Positions 1-7,761 of a stretch of 64,000 nt of DNA are shown here, piece by piece (positions within the stretch are counted from its first letter, which is position 1; every line of letters starts with the position of its first letter). Under the pieces are notes generated by a model. It made no database searches, was not told the origin of the DNA, and saw only the letters and a program-made list of their open reading frames with translations. This stretch comes from Collinsella sp. (GTDB lineage: Bacteria > Actinomycetota > Coriobacteriia > Coriobacteriales > Coriobacteriaceae). The stretch is taken from the NCBI GenBank assembly GCA_018376905.1, contig JAHAAK010000003.1, positions 31,124 to 95,123 on the forward strand, given 5' to 3'. Made by a program: the position numbers and the translations under genes.

Positions 1-14
1 CTGAAGCGTTTTAA

Positions 15-242
15 CTAAAACTATCTGCCAGTGCATCGCCCCGCTCATTGGGGACAGGCTCTCATGAGTATTTCAATGGGAAAACGGGACATCTGTTTGA
101 TAATCGCTATTCGCGGGTCGCGGTTGAGTCGGACACACAGGCGGTGCAGCTACTCGATTACATCCATTTCAATCCCGTGTAAGGTGCGTCCGACTCGCTC
201 GAGGCGTACCGTCAGTTACAAGGCATACCAGCTGCGCTATGA
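15..242 (+). pseudogene. Remnant of a Y1 (IS200/REP-associated type) transposase
   Basis: One reading frame from about base 63 reads like the C-terminal part of small tyrosine (Y1) transposases: GHLFDNRYSRVAVES, then LLDYIHFNPV. A TAA stop at 180-182 follows, and the family resemblance resumes in the same frame with DSLEAYRQL before a final stop at 240-242. No start codon, N-terminal HUH motif or complete frame is visible and the left end is cut by the window edge, so this is a decayed fragment, not a working gene. The family call rests on the NRY and IHxNPV patterns typical of these proteins. Confidence 0.6.
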
Positions 243-293
243 TCCCTTTGACATCTGCAAACCCTCATATAAGTCTGTCCCCAATGAGTGCAT

Positions 294-324
294 AAAGGCG
301 CTCTCCGTAGGGGAGGGCGCCTTT
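294..324 (-). terminator. Likely rpmB terminator hairpin
   Basis: AAAGGCGC at 294-301 pairs with GCGCCTTT at 317-324, and TCTCC pairs inside around a GTAGG loop. It lies about 70 bases beyond the rpmB stop on the minus strand. The U-run after the stem is short, so termination is inferred. Confidence 0.5.
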
Positions 325-392
325 GGTAAGTTCTATGTGAACGCGAGGTCTTTGACCCGGAGAGTCCGAGGTACTTGTTGGTAAGACCTTAT

Positions 393-581
393 TTAGGAGC
401 GCGCAACCTTGCCAGACTTGAGGCAGGTGGAGCAAACGTTCATCTTGCGACGGTGACCATCGACGACGACGTAGACGCGCTGGATGTTGGGGCGGAACTT
501 ACGGTTGGTGACGCGGTGAGAGTGGCTGATGGAGCGACCGGCAACGGGGTGCTTACCGCAAACTTCGCAAACTTTGGACAT
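393..581 (-). CDS. rpmB: 50S ribosomal protein L28
   Basis: A 62-residue basic protein of the large ribosomal subunit. The sequence begins MSKVCEVCGKHPVAGRSISH and carries two CxxC pairs (CEVC near residue 5 and CSTC near residue 52), as in zinc-binding L28 forms. The start at 581 is chosen because a strong AAGGAGG site precedes it on the minus strand; an upstream in-frame ATG would add 16 residues unlike L28. It stands alone, with a hairpin downstream and an extended -10 promoter upstream. Confidence 0.95.
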   Translation of the reverse strand: MSKVCEVCGKHPVAGRSISHSHRVTNRKFRPNIQRVYVVVDGHRRKMNVCSTCLKSGKVARS

Positions 582-635
582 AACTGACCCTCCTTGGGCG
601 ACAAACGAACATGTCGCGTTAACAAACAAGCCTGA

Positions 636-644
636 ACTATAGCA
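636..644 (-). promoter_or_regulatory. rpmB extended -10 promoter
   Basis: Read on the minus strand this is TGCTATAGT, a good TGnTATAAT extended -10 about 55 bases upstream of the rpmB start. No convincing -35 is seen. The stretch from 645 to 872 between this site and the pyr promoter shows no gene-like frame or other clear signal apart from an AT-rich patch near 790. Confidence 0.5.
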
Positions 645-872
645 CAGAAGCAGCTCCCTGTGCGTAATCTACACAGAGATATTCCTCTTTTGGCGATAGT
701 GCTCACGCCACGGCCCTGGACGTAGATCCGATTTGCGTGCAGCAGAGGGGATTATGCCAGCTCGTGCGTGCGTTTTCAAGCTCGTCCCACAAATATATAT
801 AGGTTTATGGAGCATTGGGCTCCGTTTACGGATTGCTCTGTATTTATGCTCGCAATTAAGCTCGAGGTTGGC

Positions 873-1032
873 TACACTATCCCTTGACCATTAAAGGGGT
901 ACGAGATACCCACATGGAATTACATTGCTGCCAAAGAGCAGCCCTTCCTGTGGGTGTCTGGTCCGCTTTGAGCGGTCGGGCATCTATTTTTTTGACTGTG
1001 TCAGCAGTCAAGACATGTGAGGAAGGAGATCG
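873..1032 (+). promoter_or_regulatory. pyr operon promoter and attenuator-like leader
   Basis: A -10-like TACACT (873-878, preceded by TTGGC) is followed by a leader of about 150 bases with two mutually exclusive hairpins. Hairpin 1: 904-914 pairs with 949-959 and encloses GCTG(927-930)/CAGC(939-942) around the loop CCAAAGAG, which resembles the loop of PyrR binding sites. Hairpin 2: 953-984 pairs on itself (CCGCT/AGCGG at its tip, with some wobble pairs) and runs straight into TATTTTTTT (985-993), an intrinsic terminator. Bases 953-959 belong to both. Control by PyrR is inferred from the pyrR gene next door. Confidence 0.6.
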
Positions 1033-1617
1033 ATGGGCACGACTTCCCCCAAGGCGGTCATCATGGACGAGACCGCCGTCAATCGAGCAATGACCCGCAT
1101 CGCGCACGAGATTCTCGAGCGCAACGAGGGCTGTGAAGACCTCGCTCTGGTCGGCATCGTCACGCGCGGCGACCTTCTGGCAAAGAAGCTCGCCGAGGAG
1201 ATCAAGGAGATCGAGGGCGTCGACGTTCCGCTCGGCAGCCTGGACATCAGCTTCTACCGCGATGACTATGCGACCAATTTCGCTCCCGCGATCCACGCTA
1301 CCAACATTCCCTTCAGCGTCGACGGCAAGCGCGTCGTGCTGGTGGACGACATCCTCTATACGGGTCGTACCATCCGCGCCGCTCTCGACGCCGTCATGGA
1401 CCTGGGCCGTCCGAGCCGCATTGAGCTGGCAGTCCTCGTTGACCGCGGCCACCGCGAGCTCCCCATCTCGCCGGACTTTGTCGGCAAGAACGTTCCCTCG
1501 TCGCATGAGGAGAACGTGCACCTATATATGAAGGAAGTTGACGGCCACACCGCCGTCGAGATTAACGACGTCGCGCCGGGTTCCCACGTGGGCTCCGCGC
1601 CGCTGGGAGGTGAGTAG
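1033..1617 (+). CDS. pyrR: PyrR bifunctional pyrimidine attenuation regulator / uracil phosphoribosyltransferase
   Basis: 194 residues, slightly longer than the usual 180 or so. The PRPP-binding loop VVLVDDILYTGRT is at residues 101-113. In other Gram-positives PyrR binds UMP and the pyr mRNA leader to favour termination, and has weak uracil phosphoribosyltransferase activity. The ATG at 1033 follows GAGGAAGGAGATCG, a good ribosome binding site. It is the first gene of the pyr operon and sits directly after an attenuator-like leader, consistent with autogenous control. Confidence 0.93.
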   Translation: MGTTSPKAVIMDETAVNRAMTRIAHEILERNEGCEDLALVGIVTRGDLLAKKLAEEIKEIEGVDVPLGSLDISFYRDDYATNFAPAIHATNIPFSVDGKRVVLVDDILYTGRTIRAALDAVMDLGRPSRIELAVLVDRGHRELPISPDFVGKNVPSSHEENVHLYMKEVDGHTAVEINDVAPGSHVGSAPLGGE

Positions 1618-1621
1618 TACC

Positions 1622-2566
1622 GTGGCGTTCAACCATAAGCACCTGATCGACATTACCGAGTACTCCGAAGAGGACATCAAGCTCATCCTCGAGACCGCCA
1701 AGGCGTTCTCCGAGGTCAACGAGCGTGCTATCAAGAAGGTCCCCACGCTCAAGGGCAAGACCATCGTCAACATGTTCAACGAGCCCTCGACGCGCACCCG
1801 CAGCTCCTTCGAGCTCGCCGAGAAGCGTCTTTCGGCCGACAGCCTTAACTTTGGCGGCTCCTCGACCTCCACGGTCAAGGGCGAGAGCCTTGTCGACACC
1901 GTCGAGACCCTCAACGCCTATAAGATCGACTGTATCGTCGTGCGTGATAAGCACGCCGGCGCTCCCTACATCGTCACGCAGAACTCGCCCGCGAGCGTCA
2001 TCTGCGCCGGTGACGGCAAGCACAACCATCCCACGCAGGCCCTGCTCGACCTGTACACCATCTGGGAGCACAAGGGTGACTTCCACGGTCTGAAGGTCGC
2101 TGTCGTCGGCGATATCGCGCACTCCCGCGTCTGCGGCTCGCTGATCCCCGCCCTTAAGATCATGGGCTGCGAGACCTACGCCGTCGCCCCCGGCACGCTG
2201 CTGCCGCCGGCGCCCGAGGTTCTGGGCTGCGACCACGTGACGAGCGACCTCGATTCCGTCCTGCCCGAGCTGGACGTCGTCTACATGCTGCGCGTGCAGC
2301 AGGAGCGCCTCGAGGGTGCCCCGTTCCCGACCATTCGTGAGTACCACAGGCTCTTCGGCCTGACCAAGGACCGCGAGAAGCTCATGAAGCCCGATGCGAT
2401 CATCTGCCACCCGGGTCCCATCAACCGCGGCGTCGAGTTCGACTCCTATATGGCCGACCACCCGCAACGCTCCGTCATCCTGGAGCAGGTCTACGCCGGT
2501 ATCTGCGTGCGTATGGCTATCCTGTATCTGCTGCTTGGAGGTGCCGATAATGGCCTTGCTTCTTAA
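1622..2566 (+). CDS. pyrB: Aspartate carbamoyltransferase catalytic subunit
   Basis: 314 residues. It joins carbamoyl phosphate and aspartate to give carbamoyl-aspartate, the second step of de novo pyrimidine synthesis. The carbamoyl-phosphate motif STRTRSSF is at 56-63, and HPTQALLD and HPGPINRGVE follow in the expected order. The GTG at 1622 is chosen because GGGAGGTG lies just upstream and the N-terminus (AFNHKHLIDI) matches family members. Only 4 bases separate it from pyrR. No regulatory subunit gene (pyrI) is present. Confidence 0.93.
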   Translation: MAFNHKHLIDITEYSEEDIKLILETAKAFSEVNERAIKKVPTLKGKTIVNMFNEPSTRTRSSFELAEKRLSADSLNFGGSSTSTVKGESLVDTVETLNAYKIDCIVVRDKHAGAPYIVTQNSPASVICAGDGKHNHPTQALLDLYTIWEHKGDFHGLKVAVVGDIAHSRVCGSLIPALKIMGCETYAVAPGTLLPPAPEVLGCDHVTSDLDSVLPELDVVYMLRVQQERLEGAPFPTIREYHRLFGLTKDREKLMKPDAIICHPGPINRGVEFDSYMADHPQRSVILEQVYAGICVRMAILYLLLGGADNGLAS

Positions 2567-3839
2567 GAATGCCCACGTCGTCGACCCGTCCGTCGAGCTT
2601 GACGGTGTCGTTGACGTCCTGATTGACGGCGACAAGATCGCCGAGGTCGGCGAGAATCTCGCCGTCGAGGGAGCCGAGGTCCGCGACCTTTCCGGCAAGT
2701 ACCTCGTCCCCGGCCTGGTGGATATGCACGTTCACCTTCGCGAGCCCGGCTACGAGGTCAAAGAGGACATCGAGAGCGGTACCCGCGCAGCTGCCAAGGG
2801 CGGCTTTACCGGCGTGTGCGCCATGCCCAACACCGATCCCGTAACCGATAACGGCACTGTCGTGGAGTTCGTCAAGTCCCGCGCTGCCGAGGTCGGCCAC
2901 TGCCGCGTCTATCCGTCGGGCGCCATGACCCGCGGTCTTAAGGGCGAGGCCATGTCCGAGATGGGCGATATGGTCGCCCACGGCGCCGTCGCCTTCACCG
3001 ATGACGGTCGCGGCGTGCAGGGCGCGGGCATGCTCCGTCGCTGCATGGACTACGGCAAGATGTTCGGCAAGGTCTTCATGAGCCACTGCCAGGACGAGGA
3101 CCTGGTCGGCCACGGCCAGATCAACGAGGGCAAGGTCTCGACCCGTCTGGCCCTCGAGGGTTGGCCGGCTGCCGGCGAGGAGCTCCAGATCGCCCGCGAC
3201 ATCGAGATCGCCAAGCTGACCGGTGGCAAGCTGCACATCCAGCACATCTCCACCGCCCATGGCCTGGAGATCGTGCGTGCCGGTAAGGCCGCTGGCGTTC
3301 AGGTTACCTGCGAGGCCACCCCGCACCACATGTTCCTGACCGAGAACGACCTGGACGAGACCTACAACACCTCGCTCAAGGTCAATCCGCCGCTGCGTAC
3401 CGAGGAGGATGCCGAGGCCATCCGTCAGGGCGTCATCGACGGCACCGTCGACGCTATCGTCACCGATCACGCTCCTCACACCCCGTGGGAGAAGGCCCGC
3501 GAGTTCGAGCTTGCGCCCTTTGGCATGATCGGCCTCGAGACCTCGCTGTCGCTCGTACTCACCGAGCTGGTCAACACGGGCAAGATGAGCGTGGGCCGCA
3601 TGGTCGAGCTCATGGCCATCAAGCCGCGTGAGATTCTGGGCCTCGACCAGGTTCAGGTCAAGGCGGGCTCCGTTGCCGACCTGACCGTGTTCGACGCGTC
3701 CGCCACCTGGACGGTCGGCGAGGACGGTTACGAGTCGCGCGCCGAGAACTCCGGTTTCGCCGGCCGCACGCTCACCGGTCGTGCCACCGATGTGTTTGTC
3801 GGCGGTAAGCAGACGCTCGCCGACGGCTGCATCTGCTAG
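2550..3839 (+). CDS. pyrC: Dihydroorotase
   Basis: 429 residues, the long type of dihydroorotase found in Gram-positives. It cyclises carbamoyl-aspartate to dihydroorotate. The metal-binding HVH is at residues 60-62 (VDMHVHLREPGYE), and a later TDHAPHT motif supplies another metal ligand region. The ATG at 2550 follows CTTGGAGGTGCC and overlaps the end of pyrB by 17 bases, which suggests translational coupling. The C-terminus ends with the amidohydrolase beta-sandwich. Confidence 0.93.
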   Translation: MALLLKNAHVVDPSVELDGVVDVLIDGDKIAEVGENLAVEGAEVRDLSGKYLVPGLVDMHVHLREPGYEVKEDIESGTRAAAKGGFTGVCAMPNTDPVTDNGTVVEFVKSRAAEVGHCRVYPSGAMTRGLKGEAMSEMGDMVAHGAVAFTDDGRGVQGAGMLRRCMDYGKMFGKVFMSHCQDEDLVGHGQINEGKVSTRLALEGWPAAGEELQIARDIEIAKLTGGKLHIQHISTAHGLEIVRAGKAAGVQVTCEATPHHMFLTENDLDETYNTSLKVNPPLRTEEDAEAIRQGVIDGTVDAIVTDHAPHTPWEKAREFELAPFGMIGLETSLSLVLTELVNTGKMSVGRMVELMAIKPREILGLDQVQVKAGSVADLTVFDASATWTVGEDGYESRAENSGFAGRTLTGRATDVFVGGKQTLADGCIC

Positions 3840-3859
3840 CATAGCCTTATCGCTTTTGT

Positions 3860-3884
3860 GCGCGGTGCCCTTGCGGTGCCGCGC
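3860..3884 (+). terminator. Intercistronic hairpin between pyrC and pyrK
   Basis: GCGCGG at 3860-3865 pairs with CCGCGC at 3879-3884, followed by TTTCTGTTCGTTTTG. It could be a leaky terminator or a processing hairpin in the 92-base gap between pyrC and pyrK. Function is not shown. Confidence 0.35.
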
Positions 3885-3931
3885 TTTCTGTTCGTTTTGA
3901 CCATGCAATCGCATGGGGGATTGGAGCGTCT

Positions 3932-4723
3932 ATGCCCACACCTTCCACTGCACGCATGCACGACTTCGAGGTCGTCTCGAACCAGGAGATCGCCGACGGC
4001 ATCTTCTCGCTCGTTATTTCGGCCCCCAAGCTTGCAAGTGCGCTCAAGCCCGGTCAGTTTGTGAACATCGCCGTGCCCGGCGATGCGTCCTCGCTGCTTC
4101 GCGTGCCCCTGAGCTTCTATCGCGCCGACGCCCAGGCCGGTACCGTCGAGCTGTGGTACGCCGTCGTGGGCGACGATACCCGTCGTTTGTCCCAGATGGG
4201 CCCTGGCTCCACCTCTAACCTGCTGGGCCCCGGTGGTCGTGGTTGGATGGTACCCGAGGGCACCAGGAAGGCGCTGCTCGTGGCGGGCGGCATCGGCGTT
4301 CCGCCCGTGCTGTGCCTCGCCGGCATGCTTGCCGAGCAGGGTGTGGCCGTCGACGTGTGCCTGGGCTTTGGCACCGCGTCCAAGGCCGTGGGCATCGATG
4401 AGTTCCGCGCTCTGTGCGACACGGTCAACGTTTGCACTGACGACGGTTCGCTCGGCACGCACGGTTTTTGCACCGATCCTGCCGCCGAGCTGCTCGGCGA
4501 GGGCGGCTACGACTACGTCGCCAGCTGCGGTCCCGCCGTCATGATGAAGAAGGTCGCCGCCGCTGCCGCCGAGGCCGGTGCCTACTGCGAGGTGTCGCTC
4601 GAGCGCATGATGAGCTGTGGCTTTGGCGCCTGCAACACCTGCAATGTCGAGACGGTCGACGGTATGAAGGGTGCTTGCATGTGCGGCCCCGTGTTCGATG
4701 CTTCCAAGGTGGTGGTCTTCTAG
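3932..4723 (+). CDS. pyrK: Dihydroorotate dehydrogenase B, electron transfer subunit
   Basis: 263 residues of the ferredoxin-reductase-like family. It passes electrons from PyrD's FMN through a [2Fe-2S] cluster and FAD to NAD+. Visible features are the flavin motif RVPLSFYRAD near residue 53, a glycine-rich nucleotide site (VAGGIGVPPVL), and the C-terminal cluster cysteines C229, C234, C237 and C249 in SCGFGACNTC and GACMCG. It lies directly before pyrD, so the two form the class 1B enzyme. Confidence 0.92.
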   Translation: MPTPSTARMHDFEVVSNQEIADGIFSLVISAPKLASALKPGQFVNIAVPGDASSLLRVPLSFYRADAQAGTVELWYAVVGDDTRRLSQMGPGSTSNLLGPGGRGWMVPEGTRKALLVAGGIGVPPVLCLAGMLAEQGVAVDVCLGFGTASKAVGIDEFRALCDTVNVCTDDGSLGTHGFCTDPAAELLGEGGYDYVASCGPAVMMKKVAAAAAEAGAYCEVSLERMMSCGFGACNTCNVETVDGMKGACMCGPVFDASKVVVF

Positions 4724-5646
4724 TGGGTACCGTGAACATGGCCGTCGATTTCGGCGGCGTCAAGATGCAGAACCCCATCAACACCGCAGCCGGTACCTTT
4801 GGCTACGGTTGGCAGTTCCAGAACTTCTTTGATGTTTCCCAGCTGGGCGCCATCACCACCAAGGGTTGCGCTGCCGAGCCCTGGCCCGGCAACCCCGCGC
4901 CCCGCATGGCCGAGATTCCGGGCGGCATGATCAACTCCGTGGGCCTTCAGAACCCTGGCGTGGCTGCCTTTGCCCGTGAGTCTGGTCCGTGGCTCGAGCA
5001 GCTCTCCAAGGACGGTTGCCAGGTCATCTGCCAGGTCGCCGGTCACTCCGTCGAGGAGTTTGTCCGTGCGCTCGAGATGTATGTCGAGCTGTGCCCCTGG
5101 GCTGCCGGCTACGAGATCAACGTGAGCTGCCCTAATATCGCCGCCGGCGGTGCCGCCATGGGCTCCACGCCCGAGGGCGCCTCTTCCGTTATGGCTGCCT
5201 GCCGTAAGGTGACCGATAAGCCGCTGTTCGTGAAGATGGCGCCGGTCAACGTCGCCGAGATCGCCAGGGCCCTCGAGGCTGCCGGTGCCGACGGCCTTTC
5301 AGTTATCAACTCCATCCAGGGCATGGCCATCGACGTCCATACCCGCAAGTCCCGCGTGGCCAAGCCCAAGGGCGGCCTTTCGGGCCCGCTGTGCCACCAC
5401 ATCGCCGTGCGCATGGTCTGGGAGGTTGCCCAGGCCGTCGATATCCCCATCAACGGTGTCGGCGGTGTCATGACCGGCGAGGATGCGGCCGAGTTTATCC
5501 TGGCCGGTGCCACCTGCGTGTCGGTTGGCATGGCCAACTTCGTCGATCCGTGCGCTTCGCTCAAGATCGCGCATGAGCTCGAGGCCTGGGCCGAGTCCCA
5601 GGGCGTAAAGGACATCAACGAGCTGGTAGGTGCTTTCGAATGCTAG
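4723..5646 (+). CDS. pyrD: Dihydroorotate dehydrogenase B, catalytic subunit
   Basis: 307 residues. Oxidises dihydroorotate to orotate with FMN. The N-terminus VDFGGVKMQNPINTAAGTFG and NVSCPN are family hallmarks, and FMN-phosphate-binding segments NGVGGVMTGEDAAEF and GATCVSVGMANF follow. A GTG at 4723 shares one base with the pyrK stop; an ATG at 4738 is possible, but the GTG is better placed after AAGGTGG. Tight coupling with pyrK fits the heterotetramer of class 1B enzymes. Confidence 0.92.
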   Translation: MGTVNMAVDFGGVKMQNPINTAAGTFGYGWQFQNFFDVSQLGAITTKGCAAEPWPGNPAPRMAEIPGGMINSVGLQNPGVAAFARESGPWLEQLSKDGCQVICQVAGHSVEEFVRALEMYVELCPWAAGYEINVSCPNIAAGGAAMGSTPEGASSVMAACRKVTDKPLFVKMAPVNVAEIARALEAAGADGLSVINSIQGMAIDVHTRKSRVAKPKGGLSGPLCHHIAVRMVWEVAQAVDIPINGVGGVMTGEDAAEFILAGATCVSVGMANFVDPCASLKIAHELEAWAESQGVKDINELVGAFEC

Positions 5647-6356
5647 AGACCGATGCCCGCGACCGCGTAATCGTCGCCCTCGACTGCGATCGTGAGCGTG
5701 CGCTCGAGCTCGCCCACGAGCTTTCGGGCCATGCCGCCTGGCTTAAGGTTGGTATGACGCTCTATTACGCTGAGGGCCCCGAGATCGTCAAGACCTTTAA
5801 GGACCTGGGCTTTAAGGTCTTCCTTGACCTTAAGTTCCATGATATTCCGCATCAGGTTCGCGGTGCCGCCCGTTCGGCCTCGCTTGCCGGTGCCGACCTG
5901 CTCTCGGTTCACGGCTTGGGTTCGGGCGCCATGCTCGCTGCCTGCCGCGAGGGTGCCGAGGAGGCGCGCGAGGACCGCGCCAAGCTCGTCGCCATCACCG
6001 TGCTCACGAGCATGAATCAGGATGCCTTGAGCGAGATCGGCGTCGAGTCGCCCGTGGCCGAGGAGGCCGCCCGCCTGGCAAAGCTCGCTCAGGCCAACGG
6101 CATCGATGGCATTGTGTGCTCGCCGATGGAGGCTCACGACATGCGTGAGCTGCTGGGTCCTGATGCCCTGATCGTGACTCCGGGTGTGCGTCCGGTGGGT
6201 GCCGCCTTAGGCGACCAGTCTCGCGTGGCGACGCCTTCCCAGGCTATCGAGCGAGGCGCAAGCCACATTGTGGTGGGCCGTCCCATCACTGGTGCCGACG
6301 ATCCGGTTGCCGCCTTTGACGCCATCGTCGCCGAGCTGGTCGAAAACGTCGCGTAA
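5640..6356 (+). CDS. pyrF: Orotidine 5'-phosphate decarboxylase
   Basis: 238 residues. Converts OMP to UMP, the last step of the pathway. The catalytic DxKxxDI signature is FLDLKFHDIP at 61-70 (D63, K65, D68). Phosphate-binding VTPGVRP and IVVGRPIT lie near the C-terminus. It overlaps pyrD by 7 bases and closes the operon. pyrE and carAB, needed for a full pathway, are not in this window. Confidence 0.94.
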   Translation: MLETDARDRVIVALDCDRERALELAHELSGHAAWLKVGMTLYYAEGPEIVKTFKDLGFKVFLDLKFHDIPHQVRGAARSASLAGADLLSVHGLGSGAMLAACREGAEEAREDRAKLVAITVLTSMNQDALSEIGVESPVAEEAARLAKLAQANGIDGIVCSPMEAHDMRELLGPDALIVTPGVRPVGAALGDQSRVATPSQAIERGASHIVVGRPITGADDPVAAFDAIVAELVENVA

Positions 6357-6401
6357 AAGATTCCCCTAAGTCACCACTTTTGGGTCTCATTAGCACAAAT
6401 T

Positions 6402-6459
6402 AGCCCCTGTGCCTGCGTAAACTTTCCCATCCTTTGTGTGGAATCGCAGGTCAGGGGCT
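6402..6459 (+). terminator. Hairpin after the pyr operon
   Basis: AGCCCCTG (6402-6409) and CCTGCG pair with CGCAGG and CAGGGGCT (to 6459) around a 29-base loop, with a small bulge. It lies 45 bases after pyrF. TTAACTTT follows, so a terminator is likely though the U-run is weak. Confidence 0.5.
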
Positions 6460-6478
6460 TAACTTTGGGCGCAGTATA

Positions 6479-6507
6479 TTGCACTTTTTGCGGGTATCGT
6501 CTAACCT
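6479..6507 (+). promoter_or_regulatory. mihF operon promoter
   Basis: TTGCAC (6479-6484), a 17-base spacer, then TAACCT (6502-6507). Downstream in the leader GGCATTTT (6523-6530) pairs with AAAATGCC (6547-6554), making a hairpin about 40 bases before the mihF start. Confidence 0.5.
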
Positions 6508-6595
6508 ATGGAGCCGCGATTGGGCATTTTGTACGTTCTACGTGCTAAAATGCCAATTATTGAATCAGATATAACCCAACTATTTGGAGGTACGA

Positions 6596-6904
6596 ATGGC
6601 ACTCCCTCAGCTTACCGATGAGCAGCGCAAGCAGGCTCTTGAGAAGGCTGCTGCCGCACGTCACGCCCGCGCTGAGCTTCGCGAGCAGATCAAGAAGGGC
6701 GAGAAGTCCCTCGAGTCCGTGCTCAACTCCGATGACCCCATCGCTTCCCGCATGAAGGTTTCCACCCTCATCGAGTCTCTCCCTGGTTATGGCAAGGCCA
6801 AGGCCGCCAAGATCATGGAGGAGCTCGGTATCTCCGCTACCCGTCGCGTCCAGGGCCTCGGCGTCCGTCAGCGCGAGCAGCTCCTCGAGCAGCTGACCAA
6901 ATAA
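6596..6904 (+). CDS. mihF: Actinobacterial-type integration host factor MihF
   Basis: 102 residues, small and basic. This nucleoid protein family is unrelated in fold to E. coli IHF. It ends in a helix-two-turn-helix region (ESLPGYGKAKAAKIMEELGI, then RVQGLGVRQREQLLEQL) that contacts DNA. The start at 6596 follows TTTGGAGG with good spacing. As in many actinobacteria it precedes gmk and rpoZ. It is one of the best pointers to an actinobacterial host. Confidence 0.9.
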   Translation: MALPQLTDEQRKQALEKAAAARHARAELREQIKKGEKSLESVLNSDDPIASRMKVSTLIESLPGYGKAKAAKIMEELGISATRRVQGLGVRQREQLLEQLTK

Positions 6905-7474
6905 GTGAGCGCTCAGGATTCCAAGCTCTTTGTGATTTCTGGACCGTCAGGCGCAGGCAAGGGTACGCTCGTCACTCGTGTGCGCGAGCGCCGCTCGAAC
7001 CTGGGCCTGACGGTTTCGGCTACCACGCGAGCACCACGCAAAGGTGAGGTCGACGGCGTCAACTACTTTTTTCTGACGCGCGAGGAGTTCGACCGCCGCG
7101 TGGCAAACGGTGAGTTTGTTGAGTGGGCCGAGGTCCACGGTAACTGCTACGGCACGTTGGTGAGCGAGGTCCAGTCCAAGCTCGCCTCTGGTTCGTCTCT
7201 CATCTTGGAGATCGATGTCCAGGGTGCCCTGCAGGTGAAGGAGCGTTTCCCCGAGGCCGTGCTGATCTTTATCAAGCCACCTTCGCTCGAGGTGCTTCGC
7301 GAGCGTCTAGTCGGTCGCGGTACCGAGACGCCCGAGACGATTGAGCTGCGTATGGCAAACGCCGCCGATGAGCTTGCCCTTGCCGACCGCTACGACGACG
7401 TCGTGGTGAATGACGATCTCGACCGCGCGACCGATGAGCTCGTTCGCGTTCTCGATATGCATGAAAGGATCTGA
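6905..7474 (+). CDS. gmk: Guanylate kinase
   Basis: 189 residues. Phosphorylates GMP to GDP with ATP. The P-loop is SGPSGAGKGT at 12-21, and GMP-binding SATTRAPRKGEVDGVNYFFL follows. The GTG at 6905 lies directly after the mihF stop codon, so translation is probably coupled. Length and motifs are those of a complete enzyme. Confidence 0.94.
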   Translation: MSAQDSKLFVISGPSGAGKGTLVTRVRERRSNLGLTVSATTRAPRKGEVDGVNYFFLTREEFDRRVANGEFVEWAEVHGNCYGTLVSEVQSKLASGSSLILEIDVQGALQVKERFPEAVLIFIKPPSLEVLRERLVGRGTETPETIELRMANAADELALADRYDDVVVNDDLDRATDELVRVLDMHERI

Positions 7475-7479
7475 GGTCC

Positions 7480-7761
7480 GTGTCCGTTGTAAAGCCTTGC
7501 ATTGACGATCTTCTGGAGAAGACCGATCACAACCGCTTCCTGCTCGCTTCGCTTGCTTCCAAGCGCGCCTGCGACATCAATAGCATGCTGCGTGGCCAGC
7601 ACAACCGCGTGCTTGCCGTCCAGGATGTCGATGACATCACCATCGGGCTTTCCGGTGCCGATACCATTTCGATGGCTATGGATGAGATTGTCGACGGCGA
7701 CATCTCTTACGACGAGGCCCGTTATGAGAAGGCGCTCGGCCACAAGGTTGCTGAAGCCTAA
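7480..7761 (+). CDS. rpoZ: RNA polymerase omega subunit
   Basis: 93 residues, a small subunit that helps assemble and stabilise the beta-prime subunit. The pattern CIDDLLEKTDHNRFLLASLASKRA with INSMLRG is typical of Gram-positive omega. It starts with GTG six bases after gmk, the usual gmk-rpoZ pairing, and is followed without a gap by thiI. Confidence 0.88.
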   Translation: MSVVKPCIDDLLEKTDHNRFLLASLASKRACDINSMLRGQHNRVLAVQDVDDITIGLSGADTISMAMDEIVDGDISYDEARYEKALGHKVAEA

